Origin: JAAGZL01 sp050291725
GTDB taxonomy: Bacteria > Pseudomonadota > Gammaproteobacteria > Chromatiales > Chromatiaceae
Length of the DNA stretch: 9,554 bases
Direction of reading: 5' to 3'
NCBI GenBank assembly: GCA_050291725.1
Contig: JBNKKH010000018.1
Span: 1 to 9,554 of the forward strand
Positions 5,515 through 9,554 of the stretch are shown one piece after another. Positions within the stretch are counted from its first letter, which is position 1, and the number at the start of each line of letters is the position of its first letter. The notes under the pieces are model-generated. The model was not told where the DNA came from, ran no database searches, and was given only the letters and a program-made list of their open reading frames with translations. The position numbers and the translations under genes are program-made.

Positions 5515-5907
5515 TTAACTACGAATTGCCAACTGCTGGAGGGTAGGTGCCGGTAGGGATAGCGCTGGGGCCGGGACGATGCCGGGTAGGGCTGGCCCCA
5601 GGGCCGGGACGGTGCCGGGTAGGGCTAGCCCCAGGGCCAGGACGGTGCCGGGTAGGGCTACCCCAGGGGCGGGACGGTGCCGGGTAGGGTAAGCCCCAGA
5701 GGCGGGACGGTGCCGGGTAGGGCTGGCCCCAGGGGCGGGATGGTGCCGGGTAGGGCTGGCCCAGGGCCGGGACAGTACCGGGACAGTGCCGGGTAGGGCT
5801 AGCCCCAGGGCCGGAATGGTGCCGGGTAGGGTTGGGTCCAAGTCCGGGACGGTATCGGGAATGGCTTCAGGGTCGAGATTTCTCTGAGTAGCATCGAAAT
5901 CAGTCAC
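5515..5907 (-). CDS. Putative 130-aa protein with 11-residue Pro/Ala/Leu repeats
   Basis: The frame begins with GTG at 5907 after AAGGAG (5912-5917), a near-ideal ribosome site. The non-repetitive start is MTDFDATQRNLDPEAIPDTV. Most of the rest is an 11-residue repeat of the LPGTVPALGLA type, encoded by 33-bp DNA units. In the middle the reading shifts to a second register (ASPTRHRPAPG type) because some units differ in length, and then returns; no stop occurs in either register. The end is non-repetitive (LPAPTLQQLAIRS). No family is recognised. The good ribosome site and open frame argue for translation. The internal register change argues that exact sequence is not conserved, so it may be a spacer-like or decaying protein. 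It is convergent with rep, whose stop is 11 bp away. Confidence 0.5.
   Translation of the reverse strand: MTDFDATQRNLDPEAIPDTVPDLDPTLPGTIPALGLALPGTVPVLSRPWASPTRHHPAPGASPTRHRPASGAYPTRHRPAPGVALPGTVLALGLALPGTVPALGPALPGIVPAPALSLPAPTLQQLAIRS
5540..5860. repeat. GC-rich minisatellite, about nine ~33-bp units
   Basis: The unit begins GTGCCGGGTAGGG and runs through GCTAGCCCCAGGGCC to GGGACG. About nine copies follow head to tail; most are 33 bp, two are 32 bp, and one 11-bp partial unit (TACCGGGACAG) interrupts the array at about 5774-5786. The edges degrade on both sides. The array is much more GC-rich than the DNA to its right. Copy number is expected to vary between strains through slippage. It separates the replication module from the AT-rich cargo. 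Confidence 0.85.
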
Positions 5908-6154
5908 GCTCTCCTTAAGTGGGGGTGAAACTGGGTGCCAATGGTGTAGTGTCTAAATCTATTAAGTGTTAGGTAAGAATGCGGGTAGGTGTTTTAGAAA
6001 GAAGGATGTCGTATTGGGTTTTCTATCAGAGCGTGTAAAGATTGGTGCGTTTGGCCACTATCCAATATTTTTCAGTATCATCTTTCGAATGCTGTGAATA
6101 ATAGTTGAGTCCGATCGATAGTTAGCTGAGAAAGAACTAGTCGTCTGAATTCAT
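5908..6154. other. Gap between the repeat gene and the GIY-YIG gene
   Basis: This 247-bp AT-richer stretch holds the ribosome site of the minus-strand repeat gene at its left edge and must contain the promoters of both divergent genes. I see no confident -35/-10 pair, no RNA gene and no repeat. Base composition changes here from GC-rich to AT-rich, so it may be the junction where cargo was joined to the core module. Confidence 0.5.
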
Positions 6155-7219
6155 ATGAAAGCGAAATACCTCGATACGAAAAACTGTCACTCTCTTTTGC
6201 CCTCTGGACATGGTGTATCTGTTCTCTCAAAACTGGAAGCATGTCTTAAAGACATAGACACACGAAATTCCAAGTCGAGAGGATCAATAGGTCGCCTGAT
6301 CGAACAAAATGCAAGGACAAATCAACTAAAAGATGGTTTGTCGCGTCTTGTAGGTTCTCCTATTGATATTGCAATTATTGTTTATCCTGCAGACAAAGCC
6401 TTCAATATCCAAGCAATTGAGAGCCCCATAAGCGGGCCATCTAAGTTGCACTATGTATTGGAAATGCAAGATTCCATCTCATGGAAGGCGGTTGTTCCAC
6501 TTCAGTACCTTATAAAAAACTGGGGCGATGCAAATTCTGGTTATCAATGCTACATACACACAATCTCGCAAAATGTACCTCGTAAAGGCACCTTCGAAGA
6601 TTTACATAAATTTCAAACCACTAATGAAGGATCTTACTACTATGCAGGTATCACTAGCCGTAATTGGCTAATTCGTTTAGATGAACACATGAGGGAGATA
6701 AGACAGGGTAACAGGCGTAAATTTTATCAAGCATGGAGAGATAATCTTGGTCTTAAACAGGTTGTTTTCAGCTCAGCCCTAATTAATGTTAATGCATCAT
6801 TTGAAGATGCAATGGACTGGGAAGAAAAATATGTAGACCGATTCGCTTCTGATCGATATGGCCTGAACATGATACCGGGAGGTTTTAAAGGGCTTAGCAA
6901 CCTCCATAAGCTAGGACTAACTAGCAGAGAAAGGATAACTCTTGGGGAACGTGAGGCGGCACTAGATCAGTACGTTAAGCTAAATCCAAAAAAGGGGATA
7001 CCAAATCCGTTCATATCCCAACTGTGGCAAGACGATGAGTATTACGAACGAATAAATGTAGCGCATCCAAAAAGGCTATCAGCGGGCCAAGTTAAACAGA
7101 TAAGGGATTTGGCAGCTACTGGTATGTCTCCTATTCGGATTATGCTGGAAGTCGATGCACTGAATGAAATACAAGTTAAGAAGGTAATAGCGGGAATTAC
7201 CTATAAACGAGTAAAATAA
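6155..7219 (+). CDS. GIY-YIG nuclease-like protein with C-terminal HTH
   Basis: The 354-aa protein has a central GIY-YIG-like fold. CYIHTI at 132-137 stands for the GIY strand and YYYAGITS at 161-168 for the YIG strand. R174 and H178 follow (WLIRLDEH), then metal-binding Glu E223/E224 (DWEEKYVDRF) and N238 (GLNMIPGG). The order and spacing fit the family. Residues 1-120 are an unrecognised domain and may give specificity. Residues about 307-354 (RLSAGQVKQIRDLAATGMSP...VKKVIAGITYKRV) look like the helix-turn-helix DNA-binding tail of homing endonucleases. It should cleave DNA. ATG 6155 has no clear ribosome site, so the start is less sure. It stands alone in AT-rich cargo. Homing, anti-phage or element-competition roles are all possible. 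Confidence 0.72.
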   Translation: MKAKYLDTKNCHSLLPSGHGVSVLSKLEACLKDIDTRNSKSRGSIGRLIEQNARTNQLKDGLSRLVGSPIDIAIIVYPADKAFNIQAIESPISGPSKLHYVLEMQDSISWKAVVPLQYLIKNWGDANSGYQCYIHTISQNVPRKGTFEDLHKFQTTNEGSYYYAGITSRNWLIRLDEHMREIRQGNRRKFYQAWRDNLGLKQVVFSSALINVNASFEDAMDWEEKYVDRFASDRYGLNMIPGGFKGLSNLHKLGLTSRERITLGEREAALDQYVKLNPKKGIPNPFISQLWQDDEYYERINVAHPKRLSAGQVKQIRDLAATGMSPIRIMLEVDALNEIQVKKVIAGITYKRVK

Positions 7220-7226
7220 GCGATGA

Positions 7227-7240
7227 TGCCTCATGAGGCA
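7227..7240. repeat. 14-bp perfect palindrome between convergent genes
   Basis: TGCCTCATGAGGCA lies 7 bp after the stop of the GIY-YIG gene. It has no T-run, so it is at best a weak terminator or a stabilising 3' hairpin. The rest of the gap to 7364 is AT-rich and shows nothing else. Confidence 0.4.
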
Positions 7241-7364
7241 GAGTTGAATACTTTATAATTAGCACAAACTATCTCAGATCTAATATTCTTCATTGATAAG
7301 AATCGCGAATTAAAACCTGCTGGCAGTTGTGTAACTTTGGAGGTCTGTCAATAACTGTATGGTA

Positions 7365-7814
7365 TTAAGCAGGATTTCGCTTGTGGTACATGTAAAGCAA
7401 TGTAAATAGAAACAAAAAAAGTAGTGTTAGAAATACAGTTAAAGAAACAGAACCGTTGTCTACACGTATTTGATATTCACTATTTCTAAAACCAAACTCA
7501 AATGAGCTATATGCAAACGGCGCAAAAGTTGCCGATAAACCGATGAAGGCGGTTAACCTCCACCCAAACCATATCAATCCACTAACCCCAGGGGGGTTGA
7601 TCCAATAGTAAAGGCTTAGCAATAAAACAAATAGAATCAGTAATATTAGCAAAATACCAATAAATCCAACTGGCGGAAACTGCAAGATATCAGAGATTAA
7701 TGTATTCGATATAAGCGGTGCAGCTAGCCACGCAACAAAGAGGAGAGCGGATATGCTGAGTAATGAGACCCAGCAAACGGAGCAACATGCTTTTTTGCTA
7801 TTTAACTGATCCAA
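7365..7814 (-). CDS. Unknown four-helix membrane protein (third gene of cargo operon)
   Basis: This 149-aa protein has four predicted membrane spans, at about 15-36, 49-71, 79-101 and 123-143. The tail (YHKRNPA) is basic and the N-terminus (NSKKACC) carries lysines, which fits both ends in the cytoplasm. A 20-residue loop at about 102-122 would face outward. It starts with TTG at 7814, since no ATG exists in frame until near the end; GGGGAT upstream may be the ribosome site. It overlaps the previous gene by 17 bp, so translation is probably coupled. No family is recognised. Small multi-span proteins at the end of an operon with a soluble partner are a known layout for membrane-acting effectors in defence systems, but that role is inferred here. 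Confidence 0.68.
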   Translation of the reverse strand: MDQLNSKKACCSVCWVSLLSISALLFVAWLAAPLISNTLISDILQFPPVGFIGILLILLILFVLLLSLYYWINPPGVSGLIWFGWRLTAFIGLSATFAPFAYSSFEFGFRNSEYQIRVDNGSVSLTVFLTLLFLFLFTLLYMYHKRNPA

Positions 7815-8301
7815 TTATGCCATCCCCATTGGCGAAATTAGCATTGTCATTCGCAGTAAGGTGTACGCGAACAACCTTATTAGAAATAAAGCCAAACAAT
7901 AGAAATCCAAACACGCTAAAACCTGTAGGTATTAGATACAGATAGCTAGAGTTAACAAACAATATTATGCAAAAAATAAAACATATAGCTGACAAAGCAA
8001 ATGAAACATCGGACAGGATTTTTATACCTACTTCTGATAGCAAGTTATTACTATTCTTTTTCTCATCACTTAAATTCTGAGAGACCAGAGAAATGCCATA
8101 CCGTCTTTCAGTCCCACATACTTTTTCTTGTTTGAAGAATAAGTCTATAAAAGAATAATCAGAAGCTATTTTAAAGGCTTCCTTTTCCACTATTTCAGAG
8201 TATTCGGCTTCATCTATGGCTGCTCTCTTTTGTGCAGGAGTAGAAAACGCCGTATCAAACAAAAAATAATCGGAATAACACAACGCTTTAGGAGTTCCCA
8301 T
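7798..8301 (-). CDS. Unknown protein with C-terminal membrane hairpin (second gene of cargo operon)
   Basis: The protein has 167 aa from ATG 8301. I prefer this start to ATG 8310 because AGGAG lies directly against the 8310 ATG but 9 bases before the 8301 ATG. Residues 1-95 are soluble and charged (STPAQKRAAIDEAEYSEIVEKEAFKI). Two spans follow at about 100-117 and 121-141, then a short hydrophilic tail. There is no signal peptide, so the N-terminal domain is probably cytoplasmic. It overlaps the upstream gene by 14 bp and the downstream gene by 17 bp. The family is not recognised. It may anchor or signal to the neighbouring four-span protein. Confidence 0.68.
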   Translation of the reverse strand: MGTPKALCYSDYFLFDTAFSTPAQKRAAIDEAEYSEIVEKEAFKIASDYSFIDLFFKQEKVCGTERRYGISLVSQNLSDEKKNSNNLLSEVGIKILSDVSFALSAICFIFCIILFVNSSYLYLIPTGFSVFGFLLFGFISNKVVRVHLTANDNANFANGDGIIGSVK

Positions 8302-8977
8302 CTGAATCATCTCCTACTATAAATGCCGTTAAATCACAGTTATCAGAAATAAGCTTTTGTGAAAGCTCTGCTTTGTTCAGCGATTCGATGGAAATGTCAC
8401 GTAAATTCTCTAAATCACTTTCATCAAGAGCAAAGCTGATACTTTTCTTTTTGCCACTCTCTAGATACTCTACAGTCAGTGTTTGCATAATCATCGCGCC
8501 TGCAATCTCCGACCGATCTCTGCTGAATATGGGCCTTATATCAGTTACGACACCAGCATCTTGCAATATGTTCGGATGCACGTATGTGAGTCTTAAAGAC
8601 TTTGCGACGAAACATACCGCATCAGTGTTAAGTAGTGGAACTAACGCGGACGTGAATTCAGAAAGACTCTCTAATTTATCCTGAGGCCACCCCGCTAATC
8701 TCAGGGAATCAGTTAGTGCTTCAACTGATTCCTCTGGCGTTAATTTTTCGTCATCAATTAAAGTAGCAAGACGAATGAGATGCCGTCCGAATAGAGTTCC
8801 ACTCTTATCCGAACCTAAAGCCGCGTTTATCCGCTTGCGCAGATCATTCAGCCTTAACGCAGGTTTAGCTAGGTTTGAAAGTTCACGTGTCAGTCCGTTG
8901 AGCTTATCATGAGGGAAGCCAATAATTTCTTCCCATTCTTTGATGTTTTGATCTGATAACTGAAGTTTTATCGCCAC
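8288..8977 (-). CDS. Unknown soluble 229-aa protein (first gene of cargo operon)
   Basis: The gene starts with GTG at 8977, with a GGGA-like ribosome site upstream. The N-terminal half is helical (IKEWEEIIGFPHDKLNGLTRE...LTPEESVEALTDSLRLAG). The C-terminal half, from about 120, alternates strands and ends in a helix (CFVAKSLRLTYV, TLTVEYLESGKKKSISFALDESDLENLRD). No catalytic motif, membrane span or signal peptide is visible. The helical-then-sheet layout with a final helix loosely recalls COMM-domain proteins, but this is only a visual resemblance. It heads a three-gene overlapping operon whose other members are membrane proteins, so it may be the sensor or regulatory partner. Its promoter must lie in 8978-9331. 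Confidence 0.72.
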   Translation of the reverse strand: MAIKLQLSDQNIKEWEEIIGFPHDKLNGLTRELSNLAKPALRLNDLRKRINAALGSDKSGTLFGRHLIRLATLIDDEKLTPEESVEALTDSLRLAGWPQDKLESLSEFTSALVPLLNTDAVCFVAKSLRLTYVHPNILQDAGVVTDIRPIFSRDRSEIAGAMIMQTLTVEYLESGKKKSISFALDESDLENLRDISIESLNKAELSQKLISDNCDLTAFIVGDDSDGNS

Positions 8978-9331
8978 GGATGAAATCCCTATTGTTTATT
9001 GGCGCAGTTTAGTTCGTGTTATCGACAATGAAGGCAAAAACTGAAAGCGTTTTTCTAGTGAGCCATTCCAACAGAAATACCACAAAATAACAATGACTTC
9101 CAAAATGAGCTTGTTTAAGCGCTGACTAGCCTACAAGTTGTCTACATAAGACCGTTCGAAAACTGAAAAATATAAGTTATTGGCATCTATGGGGGCGGCG
9201 AGTTGTAAGCTCCAGCGGCCAGCTGATAACAAACTTCTTGGTGTGGGAGACTGGCAAAGTTCGATGTGTCTACATTGTGTCTACATAACAACATAAATTG
9301 ATATGCAAAATTATTAACTCATTGTTTTTAT
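8978..9331. other. Right end of the element: operon leader and arm sites, no gene
   Basis: No credible gene lies in this 354-bp stretch. It holds the upstream region of the three-gene minus-strand operon and the right arm-type integrase sites. A weak minus-strand promoter could be formed by TTGTTA and TGGAAT 17 bp apart in the 9065-9105 area, but the match is poor. The DNA is AT-rich like the cargo. Confidence 0.5.
9139..9286 (+). promoter_or_regulatory. Right arm-type integrase sites (3 x TGTCTACAT)
   Basis: TGTCTACAT occurs at 9139-9147, 9267-9275 and 9278-9286, in the same orientation as the three copies at the left end. The last two again start 11 bp apart. One single site plus one close pair is thus present at each end. 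They lie 46-193 bp inside the right att core. Confidence 0.7.
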
Positions 9332-9408
<77 letters not shown>

Positions 9409-9425
9409 GAAACGGCGGGATTTTA

Positions 9426-9476
9426 ACAGATTCACCCGCAAATTCAGCAACTTCGTGCATCTGCGGGTGAATCTGT
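9426..9476 (-). terminator. 15-bp hairpin between rpoD and the tRNA
   Basis: ACAGATTCACCCGCA (9426-9440) and TGCGGGTGAATCTGT (9462-9476) are perfect reverse complements around a 21-nt loop. On the minus strand the hairpin follows the rpoD stop by 4 nt and is followed by TAAAAT rather than a T-run. It may be a partial terminator, or a 3' stabilising or processing hairpin in an rpoD-tRNA transcript. Confidence 0.6.
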
Positions 9477-9480
9477 CCGG

Positions 9481-9554
9481 TCAATCGCTGTCGAGGAAGC
9501 TGCGCAGGCGATCGGAGCGGGAGGGGTGGCGCAGTTTGCGCAGGGCCTTGGCTT
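9481..9554 (-). CDS. rpoD: RNA polymerase sigma-70 factor RpoD, C-terminal end (partial)
   Basis: The last 23 full codons before TGA (9483-9481) read AKALRKLRHPSRSDRLRSFLDSD. This is the hallmark end of region 4.2 of the housekeeping sigma factor; E. coli ends AKALRKLRHPSRSEVLRSFLDD. The gene continues to the right beyond the window. It anchors the window on the host chromosome, and the exact match type supports a gammaproteobacterium. The GC-rich codon use is like that of the integrase and unlike the AT-rich cargo. Confidence 0.95.
   Translation of the reverse strand, partial: AKALRKLRHPSRSDRLRSFLDSD

Noticed and set aside
5540..5860. CRISPR array
   Set aside because: The units are contiguous and similar along their whole length, without unique spacers, and no cas gene is present. 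It is a minisatellite.

Overview
The window comes from a gammaproteobacterial chromosome. Its right edge holds the 3' end of rpoD (minus strand, ...KALRKLRHPSRSDRLRSFLDSD), a strong hairpin, and an intact tRNA with a CAU anticodon, most like tRNA-Ile2. The genus cannot be fixed from the sequence. A 46-bp exact copy of the 3' part of that tRNA sits at 391-436. The DNA between the two copies (period 8,941 bp) is a complete small integrative element in the tRNA 3' end. Left of the element (1-390) lie remnants: a decayed DDE transposase fragment followed by a 183-bp unit with perfect 16-bp inverted ends.

Layout of the element, left to right. (1) attL, integrase arm-type sites (TGTCTACAT) and a P4-type tyrosine integrase (616-1851). 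(2) An unrecognised 250-aa protein (1883-2635). (3) A hairpin-rich leader and a 129-aa HNH-type protein (2832-3221). (4) A 21-bp iteron array and an AlpA-like HTH protein (3354-3557). (5) A 250-bp gap between convergent genes with two further repeat families: CTTAACGGG sites arranged as a dyad, and CCCTATAGGG palindromes mostly 20 bp apart. This is a good candidate replication origin. (6) A small minus-strand protein, then a 481-aa HUH replication initiator (4058-5503). (7) A minisatellite of about 33-bp units inside a minus-strand reading frame with a good Shine-Dalgarno (5515-5907). (8) AT-rich cargo: a GIY-YIG nuclease-like protein with a C-terminal HTH (6155-7219), and a tight minus-strand operon of one soluble and two membrane proteins (8977 down to 7365). 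(9) A second set of arm-type sites and the intact tRNA.

Reading: integrase, AlpA, repeat-dense origin and HUH Rep suggest an element that can excise and replicate by a rolling-circle mechanism, either satellite-like or an integrated plasmid. No capsid, relaxase or conjugation gene is visible, so it would need a helper to move between cells. The right third differs in base composition and looks like exchangeable cargo. The three-gene membrane operon is the best candidate for an undescribed function, possibly defence, but nothing in the sequence proves that role.
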